Source: JACCXG01 sp963785755 | GTDB lineage: Bacteria; Acidobacteriota; Vicinamibacteria; Vicinamibacterales; 2-12-FULL-66-21 | DNA: 64,000 bases | Assembly (NCBI GenBank): GCA_963785755.1 | Contig: CAWAXG010000013.1 | Location: 496,001-560,000 of the forward strand | Direction of reading: 5' to 3' | Shown here: positions 1-8,303 of the stretch, one piece after another | How positions within the stretch are numbered: position 1 is the first letter of the stretch | Layout: each line of letters begins with the position of its first letter | Notes under the pieces: generated by a model | Told to the model about the DNA's origin: nothing | Databases searched by the model: none | What the model saw: the letters and a program-made list of their open reading frames with translations, nothing else | Position numbers and translations under genes: made by a program

Positions 1-63
1 TTGTGATCGGAACTTGGACGAGAACAGATGAGTGGCGGCCAGCGACATCCAGCCGCCCACCCT

Positions 64-94
64 CCCCAGCCCCTGGCATCCAGTCCCCAGCCCC
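64..94. repeat. short CCCCAGCCCC direct repeat before engB
   Basis: The 10-mer CCCCAGCCCC occurs twice (64-73 and 85-94), separated by 11 bases. It ends 3 bases before the likely TTG start of engB. It resembles the GGGACT-type word array at 37669-37776 in composition, but two copies are weak evidence that it belongs to the same class. Confidence 0.35.
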
Positions 95-97
95 GTT

Positions 98-856
98 TTG
101 AAAGTTTTATCCGCCGAGTTCGTCACGAGTGCCGCTGCCGGGGGGGCAGCCACCGTCATCCCGCGCGAGAGTCTGCCATCGTTCGACCGGCAGCTGAAAG
201 CGGCCATGAGGGGATTCGAAGGGCCGCAGATTGCGATGGCGGGCCGGTCGAACGTGGGCAAGTCAACGCTGATCAACGCGCTCGGCCGGAAGAAGATCGC
301 CCGGACCAGCGCTGCCCCGGGGAAGACCCGTCTGGCCAACATCTATCGGCTGACGCTCGATGGCGGCCCCGGGAAGTGGAATCTGTATCTGGTCGACCTT
401 CCCGGCTACGGCTACGCCCGTGGCGGGGCCGATGCGGCCGCCGAGCTTCGGGCCGTCGCCGAGGCGTATTTCTCGGCGGCAGCGCCGGCAGCGCGCGGCG
501 CCGGCGCCGGGTCGAGCGGCGCGGACGATAGGATTTCACATCGGGGTCATTCGGGGCGGCCGGCGCCGCTGATGCGGAGCGCCGGGGGCGCCGGAGCGCT
601 CCTGCTGATCGACTCACGCCATCCCGGGCTCGAGTCGGACATTCAGGCCGCGCACTGGCTCGAGTCGATGCACGTCGAGTATCGCGTCGTCGCCACCAAA
701 ATTGACAAACTGACGCGCACCGAGCGGGCGCGCAACCTCGGGGCGCTCGAACGGAGTTTCGGAATGCCGCCGGTGGCCGTGTCGGTCACGAGCGGCGAAG
801 GATTGGATGCACTGTGGAAAACGATCGTCAGCCTGGCCACAACCGGTCCCGCGTGA
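98..856 (+). CDS. engB: ribosome biogenesis GTP-binding protein EngB (YihA/YsxC)
   Basis: Small TRAFAC GTPase that assists late assembly of the large ribosomal subunit in the cytoplasm. The G1 motif GRSNVGKS, G3 DLPGYGYA and G4 TKID with the C-terminal SVTSGEG (G5) are all visible. I chose the TTG at 98 because the product then begins MKVLSAEFVTSA, the usual family N-terminus. A GTG at 32 would add a proline-rich tail translated from repeat DNA. Odd: between the YFS after G3 and the conserved GALLLIDSRHPG lie about 38 extra Ala/Gly/Arg-rich residues (about nt 480-595), where the family has roughly ten residues. The stop overlaps the rho start (GTGA), so the two genes are translationally coupled. 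Family call is firm, exact start less so. Confidence 0.9.
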   Translation: MKVLSAEFVTSAAAGGAATVIPRESLPSFDRQLKAAMRGFEGPQIAMAGRSNVGKSTLINALGRKKIARTSAAPGKTRLANIYRLTLDGGPGKWNLYLVDLPGYGYARGGADAAAELRAVAEAYFSAAAPAARGAGAGSSGADDRISHRGHSGRPAPLMRSAGGAGALLLIDSRHPGLESDIQAAHWLESMHVEYRVVATKIDKLTRTERARNLGALERSFGMPPVAVSVTSGEGLDALWKTIVSLATTGPA

Positions 857-2214
857 GCGGACATCAGGGCCGCGGAGGCGGCCGCGCCGCGGCCGTGGAA
901 CCCGCCAACAACAACGAGCCGCAGGCTGAAGCGCCGGCGCCGAAAGAGGAGATCGTCGTCGAGCTCAGCACGCTGAAGGACATGGGCGTCACCGAGCTCA
1001 CGAAGATCGCCAAGCAGCTCGACGTGCCCGGCGCGTCAGGCATGCGGAAGCAGGAGCTGCTCTTCCAGATCCTGCGGTCCCGTGCCGAGAAGAGCGGCAT
1101 GCTGTTCTCGGAAGGGGTGCTCGAAACGCTGCCCGATGGCTTCGGTTTCCTGCGCGCTCCCGACTACAACTACCTGCCTGGCCCCGACGACATCTACGTC
1201 TCTCCTTCCCAGATCCGCAAGTTCGATCTGCACACCGGCGACACGGTCTCCGGTCAGATTCGCCAGCCCAAGGAAGGCGAACGCTACTTCGCGCTGATCA
1301 AGGTCGAGGCGGTCAACTTCGAACCGCCCGAGAAGACGCGCGAAAAGATCTTCTTCGAGAACCTGACGCCGCTGTACCCGCAGGAGCGGGTCCGGCTCGA
1401 AGCCGCCTCCGACAACCTGTCGGCGCGCGTGATGGATCTGATGACGCCGATCGGCAAGGGCCAGCGCGGCCTGATCGTGGCGCCGCCGCGGACCGGCAAG
1501 ACGATGCTGCTGCAGAACATCGCGAACAGCATCACGACCAATCACCCCGAGATCTATCTGATCGTGCTGCTCATCGACGAGCGCCCGGAGGAAGTCACCG
1601 ACATGCAGCGGTCGGTCAAGGGTGAGGTGATCTCGTCGACGTTCGATGAGCCGGCGACCCGGCACGTGCAGGTCGCCGAGATGGTGATCGAGAAAGCCAA
1701 GCGGCTGGTCGAGCACAAGAAGGACGTCGTCATCCTGCTCGACTCGATCACGCGGCTGGCGCGCGCCTACAACACGATCGTGCCGCCATCGGGCAAGGTG
1801 CTCTCGGGCGGCGTCGACAGCAACGCGCTGCAGCGCCCCAAGCGCTTTTTCGGCGCGGCGCGCAACATCGAAGAAGGCGGGTCGCTGACGATCATCTCGA
1901 CCGCGCTCATCGATACCGGTTCGCGGATGGACGAAGTCATCTTCGAGGAATTCAAGGGCACCGGCAACCTGGAGATCCACCTGGATCGCAAGCTCGCCGA
2001 CCGCCGCGTCTTCCCCGCCATCGACATCCAGAAGAGCGGCACGCGGAAGGAAGAGCTGCTGCTGCCGAAGGAGGATCTCAGCCGCGTCTGGGTGCTGCGG
2101 AAAGTGCTGACGCCGCTGTCACCGAACGAAGCGATGGAACTGCTGCTGTCGAAGATGGGCAAGACGAAGAACAACGGCGAATTCCTCGGATCGATGGCCA
2201 ACGGCAAGAGCTGA
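853..2214 (+). CDS. rho: transcription termination factor Rho
   Basis: Hexameric RNA-dependent ATPase/helicase that terminates transcription. The 453-residue product has a short charged N-terminal extension, then the Rho N-terminal helix bundle (VTELTKIAKQL), the cold-shock-like RNA-binding fold (GFGFLRAPDYNYLPGPDDIYVS) and the RecA-like motor. The P-loop is APPRTGKT (about residue 210; E. coli has APPKAGKT), Walker B is VVILLDSITRLARAYN, followed by SGGVDSNAL and the arginine finger region ALIDTGSRMDEVIFEEFKGTGN. The start is taken as the GTG at 853 overlapping the engB stop by four bases, because this removes 13 residues that merely translate engB. Rho and rpmE are adjacent in many bacteria; here rpmE lies 4.4 kb away. 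Confidence 0.97.
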   Translation: MSGHQGRGGGRAAAVEPANNNEPQAEAPAPKEEIVVELSTLKDMGVTELTKIAKQLDVPGASGMRKQELLFQILRSRAEKSGMLFSEGVLETLPDGFGFLRAPDYNYLPGPDDIYVSPSQIRKFDLHTGDTVSGQIRQPKEGERYFALIKVEAVNFEPPEKTREKIFFENLTPLYPQERVRLEAASDNLSARVMDLMTPIGKGQRGLIVAPPRTGKTMLLQNIANSITTNHPEIYLIVLLIDERPEEVTDMQRSVKGEVISSTFDEPATRHVQVAEMVIEKAKRLVEHKKDVVILLDSITRLARAYNTIVPPSGKVLSGGVDSNALQRPKRFFGAARNIEEGGSLTIISTALIDTGSRMDEVIFEEFKGTGNLEIHLDRKLADRRVFPAIDIQKSGTRKEELLLPKEDLSRVWVLRKVLTPLSPNEAMELLLSKMGKTKNNGEFLGSMANGKS

Positions 2215-2250
2215 CGCCGGCTGCCACCTTCAAGATCAACTCCCCCGCGC

Positions 2251-2536
2251 CTACGCGCGCCAGCGATCGAGGCGCTCCGGCGAGGCCTCGCCAGCGAGCG
2301 CTTCGGCCGCTCGCGCGGGATCACCTGCCTGATAGTGCGAGACGCCACGGAGCAGTTCGATCCTGGCCTGCGCGCTGGATCCTGATCCGGGGGATCGCCC
2401 TCAAGGCCTCGAGCGCCTTGTGCGGCTCACCGCTGTTGATCAGCCGCCGGACTGCGACAAGATCCGCGGGCGCCGGCGCATCCTGCGTGCTCGCGAGCGC
2501 AATCGACAGAGCAACGGCGCTCAACAGCGTCGTCAC
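2251..2536 (-). pseudogene. short secreted TPR-like protein, frameshifted in a C5 tract
   Basis: A GTG start at 2536 overlaps the stop of the upstream CRTAC1 gene (GTGA) and is preceded by a very strong GGAGGAGG ribosome-binding site. The product starts with a signal peptide (TTLLSAVALSIALAS) and continues as a TPR-like helix pair (LVAVRRLINSGEPHKALEAL). The frame then fails at a C5 run (plus-strand G5, 2389-2393). With four Cs it would read on as AIPGSGSSAQARIELLRGVSH and end at 2251, giving 94 residues. Related acidobacterial TPR proteins located next to CRTAC1 genes are usually several hundred residues long, so even the repaired form looks truncated. Whether the extra base is a sequencing error or a real lesion is not decidable here. 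Confidence 0.65.
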
Positions 2537-4257
2537 CGCCCCCCTCCTCCGTTGGGAGCAGTGCGACCGGATCCTTCTTCGAGCGTGACGATGCGGTTCG
2601 CGTCGAGGCCGACCCAGGACTCCTCGAGGCCGTTCGGCCAGCGCACGTCGACGCGATCGGCCTTCGCGGCTGGACCCAGGCCGAATTGCCGGCGGAAGTC
2701 GTTCTGCGCGTAATAGCTGCCGCCGCCGCGCACTTCGTCCACCTGCGTCATGCCATTTGCGGTCACCCGTATGCGGGCGCCGATGGCGTTCCGGTTGGAC
2801 TGCTTGCCAATCAGCCGAAGCGCGATCCAGTTCCGCGGCGCCTGCACGTCGAGGCGATACAGGTTCGGCGCTTCGTGCACGTTGTTGACGAAGACATCGA
2901 CGTCGCCGTCGTTGTCGAAGTCGGCGAACACCGCGCCGCGGCCGGCTTTCGGATCCGTCACCGGCGCCCCCAACGCGTCGGTGACGTCGGTGAACTGGCC
3001 GTCGCCGCGGTTGTGATAGACGACTTTGCGCTGGCGGTACCCGGCTTCGGTCTTCACGCGCTCCACCTCGGGATAGACGTGCCCGTTCACGAGAAACAGG
3101 TCGAGCCAGCCATCGAGGTCCAAATCGAGAAATCCGACGCCCCATCCGAGCCAGCGCGTGTTGCGTCCCATTCCAGCGGCAAACGTCCGGTCATCGCAAA
3201 GGCTGGCGCCCGTGTTGGCGTACAGCGTCGACGTGTCGCCGGCGAAGTTCGTCTTGAAGATGTCCACGAACCCGTCGTGGTTGTAATCGCCGACTGCGAC
3301 GCCCATCCCCGCCTGCGGCTTCCCATCGAGGCTGTAGGCACAGCCGGCGGCGACGCCGATATCGGCAAACGTGCCGTTGCGATTGTTGCGGTACAGCGCA
3401 CTCGGGTTCGAGTCATTGGCGACGTAGATGTCCACCCATCCGTCGTTGTCGAAGTCGAGCGTCGAAACGCCAAGGCCGTAGGTCCCATTCGCTTTGGTCA
3501 CGCCCGACGCCTCGGAGACGTCCTCGAAGCGCCCTTCACCCTTGTTGCGGTAGAGCACGTTCTTGCCACCGGGCAACCCCGGCGGACCGCACGCAACCGG
3601 AATGCCCTTGTACCGGCACAGACCTGACTCGGGCACCGGGGTCACTTTCAGGTCGAGATCGATGTAGTTGGCGGCGAAGAGATCGAGGCGGCCGTCGCGG
3701 TCGTAGTCGAGAAAGGCGCAGCCGGCACCCCATCGCGTCCGCGACGACTCGAGGCCGGCACCCTTCGTCGCTTCCTCGAATCGGCCATCGCCGAGATTGC
3801 GAAACAGCCGGTTGGCGCCCCAGAACGTCACGAACAGATCGTCGTCTCCGTCACTGTCGTAGTCGCCGGCGCATGCGCCTTGCCCCCACCCGACGAGCGC
3901 CACACCGGCTTTGGCGGTAACGTCTTCGAACGTGCCGTCGCGCCGATTCCGATAGAGATGGCTGGTTGGTTCCTTCCCTTGCGGAAAGCCCTCCAGCGTC
4001 GAGCCGTTGACGACGAAGATGTCGAGCCAGCCGTCGTTGTCGTAGTCGAGGGCGGCTGCGCCGGAGCCGGTGGTCTCGAGCAGATAGCGATTGCTCTCGC
4101 GGCCGCCGTACACCGTGGGCGCGGTCAGACCGGCGCGTTCGGCGATGTCCGTGAAAGAGAAGCCCAGCGCCGGCCGCTGCTGCGATGGAACAGCGGTCGC
4201 GGCTGCGACCGCGGTGAGCGCGAGCGACAGAAGGACGAGCACGGCACGCGACGGCAT
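2533..4257 (-). CDS. CRTAC1-family protein with FG-GAP/VCBS repeats and ASPIC/UnbV domain
   Basis: A 574-residue exported protein, predicted periplasmic or surface-located. A signal peptide (about residues 1-23) is followed by seven or so FG-GAP/VCBS blades with calcium-binding-like acidic loops (DYDNDGWLDIF, DYDSDGDDDLFV, DFDNDGWVDIYV, DLDLDGWLDLFLV, DFDNDGDVDVFV). The C-terminal ASPIC/UnbV module is recognisable from the GARIRVTANG and DVRWPNG segments. These proteins are abundant in Acidobacteriota but have no settled function. Its ATG overlaps the stop of the upstream TPR gene (TGATG), and its own stop overlaps the next start, so the three genes form a tightly coupled operon. Confidence 0.9.
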   Translation of the reverse strand: MPSRAVLVLLSLALTAVAAATAVPSQQRPALGFSFTDIAERAGLTAPTVYGGRESNRYLLETTGSGAAALDYDNDGWLDIFVVNGSTLEGFPQGKEPTSHLYRNRRDGTFEDVTAKAGVALVGWGQGACAGDYDSDGDDDLFVTFWGANRLFRNLGDGRFEEATKGAGLESSRTRWGAGCAFLDYDRDGRLDLFAANYIDLDLKVTPVPESGLCRYKGIPVACGPPGLPGGKNVLYRNKGEGRFEDVSEASGVTKANGTYGLGVSTLDFDNDGWVDIYVANDSNPSALYRNNRNGTFADIGVAAGCAYSLDGKPQAGMGVAVGDYNHDGFVDIFKTNFAGDTSTLYANTGASLCDDRTFAAGMGRNTRWLGWGVGFLDLDLDGWLDLFLVNGHVYPEVERVKTEAGYRQRKVVYHNRGDGQFTDVTDALGAPVTDPKAGRGAVFADFDNDGDVDVFVNNVHEAPNLYRLDVQAPRNWIALRLIGKQSNRNAIGARIRVTANGMTQVDEVRGGGSYYAQNDFRRQFGLGPAAKADRVDVRWPNGLEESWVGLDANRIVTLEEGSGRTAPNGGGGR

Positions 4258-5469
4258 CAGCGTGACGTCTCCGGCCCTCGAGTGCGGCGCGACAGCTTTC
4301 GGGCTTCGTCGAAGTGACGCTTCGCTTCCTGGACGGCGCCCGCCTGCTGGAGCGCGAGGGCGAGCGCCTGATGCGCCGCGGCGCTGTCGCCGGCCAGCGG
4401 CACGGCCTCACGGAACTGCTCGATGGCGCCAGCACGATCGCCGCGCTTCAGCAGGTCCTGCCCGACGCTCACCGCGAATGTGGATGACTGCGCGGCCGAC
4501 TTGCGCCGATTCAAACGATCGGCTTCGGCCTGGGCGATGCGCGCACCCGACGCATCTCCCTGCTGCTGAAGCGACTGCGCAAGGCTCTGATGCGCTTCGG
4601 CCAGATCCGGTTCGAGCTCGACCGCCTGGCGAAACTCCGCGATCGCCTCATCGCGGCGCCCCTGCTGCCGCAGCACCGGTCCGAGCATGTAGTGCGCGTC
4701 GGCGGAACGGAATGACGTTGAAATCGTTTCGCGGAACGTGCGCTCGGCATCGCTGGTCCGCCCGGTCTGCCACAGCAGGACGCCGAGCGTGAAGCGTGCG
4801 TCGCCGAGCTTGGGATCCAGCGCGATCGCGCGCTGCAGCGCGGCTTCGGCATCCTCGAGACGATCCATCTGCTTTAGCGTCACACCGAGATTGTAGAAGG
4901 CCTCGGCACTCGCGGGCTCGTCGGCAGTCAGGCGCTGCAGGATCTCAGCTGCCGAGGCGAGATCGCCCTGGTGCATCAGCGCCGTCGCCAGGTTGAGACG
5001 GCCGGATGGGAACTTGGGGTGCGCAGCAACCAGCCGTCGCAGCGTCTCCGTCGCGGCGGCTCCGTCGCCGCATCGAACAGGCGCGGGTTCAATTCGACCG
5101 CGCGCGCAAACGGCGCGATCGCCTCCGTCACGCAATCGAGACGCCCCAGCGCGAAGCCGAGCTTGTCATACGCGCCGGCGTCGCGCGGCGAGACGGCGAT
5201 CGCCTGCTCGTACGCACCGACCGCACCTTGAGGTCCTTCCGGGCTTCGAGGATTTCGCCCAGCAGCAGCAGCGCCGCCACCGATTGCGGTGTGCGCTCGA
5301 GAACCGACTCGACGGCACGTTGCGCGGGGTCGAGGTGGCCGGACTTCAGCTGAGCGCGCGCGTCACGCAGGCGACCATCGACCGCTTGCGTTCTCTGGGC
5401 GGCGGCTCCAAGCGGCGTGCTCAGCAGGAGCCACGCGCTCGCGACGGCGATGCGGCCCCGCAACATCAT
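4257..5469 (-). pseudogene. secreted TPR-repeat protein, two frameshifts
   Basis: Reading in three frames gives one continuous TPR protein of about 404 residues. A signal peptide (about residues 1-25) and the first TPRs run to LLLLGEILEARKDLK. The next unit (AYEQAIAVSPRDAGAYDKLG) is in a second frame, and the remaining repeats (LRRLVAAHPKFPSGRLNLAT onward, with canonical AEAFYNLGVTLKQMDRLEDA) are in a third. Each break is repaired by one added G in a GG run (near 5226 and near 5068). The first repair restores the 34-residue TPR spacing exactly. Total length plus two is divisible by three. It sits upstream of, and coupled to, the CRTAC1 gene. Two missing homopolymer Gs are typical of read errors, but a real pseudogene is possible. 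Confidence 0.75.
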
Positions 5470-5478
5470 CGCCGGGCC

Positions 5479-5486
5479 ATTCTATA
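5479..5486 (-). promoter_or_regulatory. candidate -10 element of the TPR/CRTAC1 operon
   Basis: On the minus strand the AT-rich octamer TATAGAAT lies 9 bases upstream of the ATG at 5469, in otherwise G+C-rich DNA. If used, the transcript would have almost no leader. No convincing -35 element was found. Confidence 0.3.
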
Positions 5487-5565
5487 CCCTCGATCGTGGG
5501 CTGCCGTCCGACCGAGGGCCGCCGAAACCTGATCCGGAAGAGGTCGAGGCTTCATGACCCCGGGA

Positions 5566-5571
5566 TAAGAT
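5566..5571 (+). promoter_or_regulatory. candidate -10 element of the aldo/keto reductase gene
   Basis: TAAGAT lies six bases upstream of the ATG at 5578, the spacing expected if transcription begins at or next to the start codon (leaderless mRNA). No ribosome-binding site fits between them. No clear -35 hexamer is present, so this is a weak call. Confidence 0.35.
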
Positions 5572-5577
5572 CGCCAG

Positions 5578-6543
5578 ATGAATTACCGCCGATTTGGCCG
5601 CCTGGGGTGGATGGTTTCGGACGTCGGCTACGGGATGTGGGGCATGGCGGGCTGGACCGGCAGCGCCGATACCGAGTCGATGCAGGCCCTCGATCGCTCA
5701 ATCGAGCTGGGGTGCAATTTCTTCGATACGGCATGGGCTTACGGTGACGGCCACAGCGAGCGGCTGCTCGGCGAGGCGCTGAAGCGGCATCGCGACAAGC
5801 GGCTGTACGTCGCAACGAAGATCCCGCCAAAGAACCGGAAGTGGCCGGCCAGGCCCGAGTACCGCCTGGACGAGGTTTTCCCACCCGATCACATCCGCGA
5901 ATACACCGAGAAGAGCCTGTCCAACATCGGCGTCGATACGCTCGACCTGCAGCAACTGCACGTCTGGAGCGACACCTGGGCCGAGGACGACAAGTGGCAG
6001 AAGGCCGTCTCGAAGCTGAAAGAAGAAAAGCTGGTCAGGGCAATCGGGATCAGCGTCAATCGCTTCCAGCCGCGCAACGTGCTCCGGGCCCTCGAGACCG
6101 GGCTCGTGGACGCGGTTCAGGTCGTCTACAACACGCTCGATCAGAATCCAGAGGACGAACTGTTCCCGGCATGCCAGGCTGGGGACATCGCGGTCATCGC
6201 ACGCGTCCCATTCGATGAAGGCAGCCTGACCGGCACGCTGACGGCTGACTCGCGATGGCCTGACGGGGATTTCCGCAACCTGTACTTCCACCCCGACAAC
6301 CTGCGAGACACGGTGGAGCGCGTCGAGCGCCTCCGCCCGGTGGTCCCGAAGGACATGACCATGCCCGAAATGGTGCTGCGGCACATCCTCGTGCATCCGG
6401 CCGTGACGACGGTCATCCCGGGGATGAGGAAGCTCCGGCATGTCGAGCAGAACATCGGGGTCAGCGGCAAACCGCCGCTGACCCCGTCCCTGGTGGCGGA
6501 GCTCAAGACCCACCGCTGGAATCGGACGGTTGATTGGGAATGA
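5578..6543 (+). CDS. aldo/keto reductase
   Basis: NAD(P)H-dependent oxidoreductase of the AKR (TIM barrel) superfamily, 321 residues, cytosolic. The catalytic tetrad is visible: Asp and Tyr in FFDTAWAYGDGHSE, Lys in YVATKIPP and His in LQQLHVWSD. The cofactor-binding end has the usual HPAVTTVIPGMRKLRHVEQN. The N-terminus MNYRRFGRLGWMVSDVGYG is typical of the YajO/Tas-like branch. The substrate cannot be inferred. The gene is divergent from the TPR/CRTAC1 operon, with about 108 bases between, and is followed immediately by a hairpin. Confidence 0.93.
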   Translation: MNYRRFGRLGWMVSDVGYGMWGMAGWTGSADTESMQALDRSIELGCNFFDTAWAYGDGHSERLLGEALKRHRDKRLYVATKIPPKNRKWPARPEYRLDEVFPPDHIREYTEKSLSNIGVDTLDLQQLHVWSDTWAEDDKWQKAVSKLKEEKLVRAIGISVNRFQPRNVLRALETGLVDAVQVVYNTLDQNPEDELFPACQAGDIAVIARVPFDEGSLTGTLTADSRWPDGDFRNLYFHPDNLRDTVERVERLRPVVPKDMTMPEMVLRHILVHPAVTTVIPGMRKLRHVEQNIGVSGKPPLTPSLVAELKTHRWNRTVDWE

Positions 6544-6574
6544 CGGCGGAAAAACAGCAAATCACCGCCGTTTT
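6543..6574 (+). terminator. Rho-independent terminator after the aldo/keto reductase
   Basis: A seven-base-pair stem ACGGCGG (6543-6549) / CCGCCGT (6565-6571) closes a 15-base A-rich loop and runs into TTTT. It starts at the stop codon of the reductase gene and lies just before the rpmE promoter, so it would separate the two units. Confidence 0.55.
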
Positions 6575-6594
6575 GCTCGATATCGCGGTCATGC

Positions 6595-6603
6595 TGGTAT
6601 AAT
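6595..6603 (+). promoter_or_regulatory. extended -10 promoter of rpmE
   Basis: TGGTATAAT is a perfect extended -10 (TGn plus consensus TATAAT). Only a weak -35-like TTGCTC lies 19 bases upstream (6573-6578), as is normal for extended -10 promoters. Start of transcription is expected near 6610, giving a leader of about 27 bases that contains the AAGGAG ribosome-binding site. Confidence 0.65.
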
Positions 6604-6636
6604 TGACGTTTTCCCGTAAGCCCGAAGGAGCCTGCA

Positions 6637-6897
6637 GTGAAAGAAGGGATCCACCCGAAGTACCACGAGGTCGAGGCTCGGTGCGCCTGCGGCGCGACCT
6701 GGAAGACGCGGTCGACGAAGCCTGAGCTCCACCTCGAGATCTGCAACAACTGCCACCCGTTCTTCACGGGTCGCCAGAAGCTCATCGATACCGAAGGCCG
6801 CGTCGAGCGGTTCACGAAGAGATTCGGCGCCCAGACCTCGGAGAGCCGGAAGGCTGCTCAGAAGGCAGCGAAGAAGCCCGCGGCGGCGACCAAGTAG
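6637..6897 (+). CDS. rpmE: 50S ribosomal protein L31, zinc-binding type
   Basis: Large-subunit ribosomal protein of 86 residues. The GTG start is set by an AAGGAG box 7-8 bases upstream and the typical MKEGIHPKYHEV beginning. The four zinc-ligand cysteines of the C+ form are present as CAC (CxC) near residues 16-18 and CNNC near 36-39, before HPFFTGRQKLIDTEGRVERF. The C-terminus is extended by a Lys/Ala-rich tail of roughly 20 residues (AAQKAAKKPAAATK), common in high-G+C bacteria. It has its own promoter and stands apart from rho. Confidence 0.97.
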   Translation: MKEGIHPKYHEVEARCACGATWKTRSTKPELHLEICNNCHPFFTGRQKLIDTEGRVERFTKRFGAQTSESRKAAQKAAKKPAAATK

Positions 6898-6954
6898 ACC
6901 TCCCTCCCGCAGTCGGCGTAAGGGGGCGGGGGACACCGTCCTCCGAGAATATCG

Positions 6955-6984
6955 AAAACGCTCAGTCGAACAGCTGGGCGTTTT
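6955..6984. terminator. bidirectional terminator between rpmE and mrfB
   Basis: An 11-base-pair stem AAAACGCTCAG (6955-6965) / CTGGGCGTTTT (6974-6984) with a single G-T pair surrounds an eight-base loop. A-runs on the left and T-runs on the right make it usable on both strands. It sits where rpmE and the opposing mrfAB unit converge and includes the mrfB stop codon. Confidence 0.75.
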
Positions 6985-8299
6985 GCTTTTTCGACAGCTT
7001 TCGATCCAGTCGCGCGAGCCGGTGGCGCATGCCCTCGGCATACCGCGAGATGTCATCCTCTTCGAGCGCGAACAGCGCCAGCTCGCGAGCCGACTGCAGA
7101 TTGCGCGCACGGTGCTCGTGATGGATGGCGAGCGCCTCGATCGCGAACTGCCGCAGCGCGCTGAACACCCGATCGCGCCGGCGCGTCGCGACGTCGGTGA
7201 GGGCGAGCAGTTCACGCCAGCACGCGGCCGCGTCCTCGAAGCGGCGATCGCGGCGCCAGCGCAATCCCAGGCGATATACCGCTTCAGCCCTGGTCTCGAC
7301 GCACGGTGACGACCGGGCGCGCTCGTAACACAGGGCAGCGCGCTCGAGGACGCCGGCCCGCTCGAGGACCCGTCCGACGGCCAGCGCTTCGATGCCGTCG
7401 CGACAGGCCGGCTCCCCCGCGGCCGTGAGCCGCAGCGCCCGGCTGGTCACCGCCGCCAGGGACACCAGGTCGAGGCGATTGTGTTCGAGCACCGGCTCCA
7501 GCGGCCGCGGATCAGCCGTCCGCAGGAACTGGAAGAACCGTCCAGGGATTTCGAATCCATCCACGTCGTCGATCCGGCGCATGTTGAGCAGCATCCGCTC
7601 GAGCGTCGTGAGGCGGCAGCCGCCATCGTCGGCATGCAGGGAACGCGACCGCCACAGCCGTCTGGCCGGGTGCAGCATGTCGAAGTGCGGCACTTCGTCC
7701 AGGGATGCGCGCATGCGATGGAATGCCCACCGTGTTGCCATCACGGGCAGATCGAAGGTCTTCCCGTTGTAGGTCACGATCAGATCGGCGTCCGCGAACA
7801 GCTCCGCTGCGGCCGCGAGCAGCGCGCGCTCCGCGCTGTAACTGGTGAGCAGGAACTGACGCACCTGGAACGCGCCAAGATCGAAGTAGCCACAGCCGAC
7901 GAGAAACGCCACGGTGCCCGCGCCGCCGCTGATCCCGGTCGTTTCCAGATCGATGAAAACGGTTCGGCCGGGCTCGGACTGCCGTTCGTCCTCCGGAACT
8001 GCCAGGGCGGGATCGAGCAGACGGAGCGATGCGAGGTCGGCGAATTCGCACTCCCCGATCTGCACATCACCATGCCACCGGTCGGATTCGTAGCGTCGAT
8101 CGATCGTGAGGCACCGACCAAAGCTGTTCGTCACCCATGTGCCGCCGAGCGCGCTCGCCACACTCTCCGGGTCCAGCGTCCGTTCGTAGCGATGGCCGTC
8201 GTCCGGCTCGTAGGTGAGCTCGCGGCGCGGCGCGTCCGGACTCTCCCCTGCCGGCCGCGGCGGGCGAACGATCGCGCGAAGCCGTGAGGTCAAATCCAC
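6962..8299 (-). CDS. mrfB: MrfB-like RNase H-fold exonuclease (YprB)
   Basis: DEDD-type 3'-5' exonuclease partner of MrfA. In Bacillus subtilis the pair repairs mitomycin C lesions independently of UvrABC. The exonuclease core carries Asp and Glu in TVFIDLETTG, Asp in VTYNGKTFDLPVM, and the last ligands in EHNRLDLVSL. The C-terminal third (from about residue 310) is helical and TPR-like (LGLRWRRDRRFEDAAACWRE). The chosen GTG at 8299 lies four bases beyond the mrfA stop. A GTG at 8329 would overlap mrfA and add ten residues. The gene ends inside the convergent terminator shared with rpmE. Confidence 0.85.
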   Translation of the reverse strand: MDLTSRLRAIVRPPRPAGESPDAPRRELTYEPDDGHRYERTLDPESVASALGGTWVTNSFGRCLTIDRRYESDRWHGDVQIGECEFADLASLRLLDPALAVPEDERQSEPGRTVFIDLETTGISGGAGTVAFLVGCGYFDLGAFQVRQFLLTSYSAERALLAAAAELFADADLIVTYNGKTFDLPVMATRWAFHRMRASLDEVPHFDMLHPARRLWRSRSLHADDGGCRLTTLERMLLNMRRIDDVDGFEIPGRFFQFLRTADPRPLEPVLEHNRLDLVSLAAVTSRALRLTAAGEPACRDGIEALAVGRVLERAGVLERAALCYERARSSPCVETRAEAVYRLGLRWRRDRRFEDAAACWRELLALTDVATRRRDRVFSALRQFAIEALAIHHEHRARNLQSARELALFALEEDDISRYAEGMRHRLARLDRKLSKKQNAQLFD

Positions 8300-8303
8300 G
8301 GCG

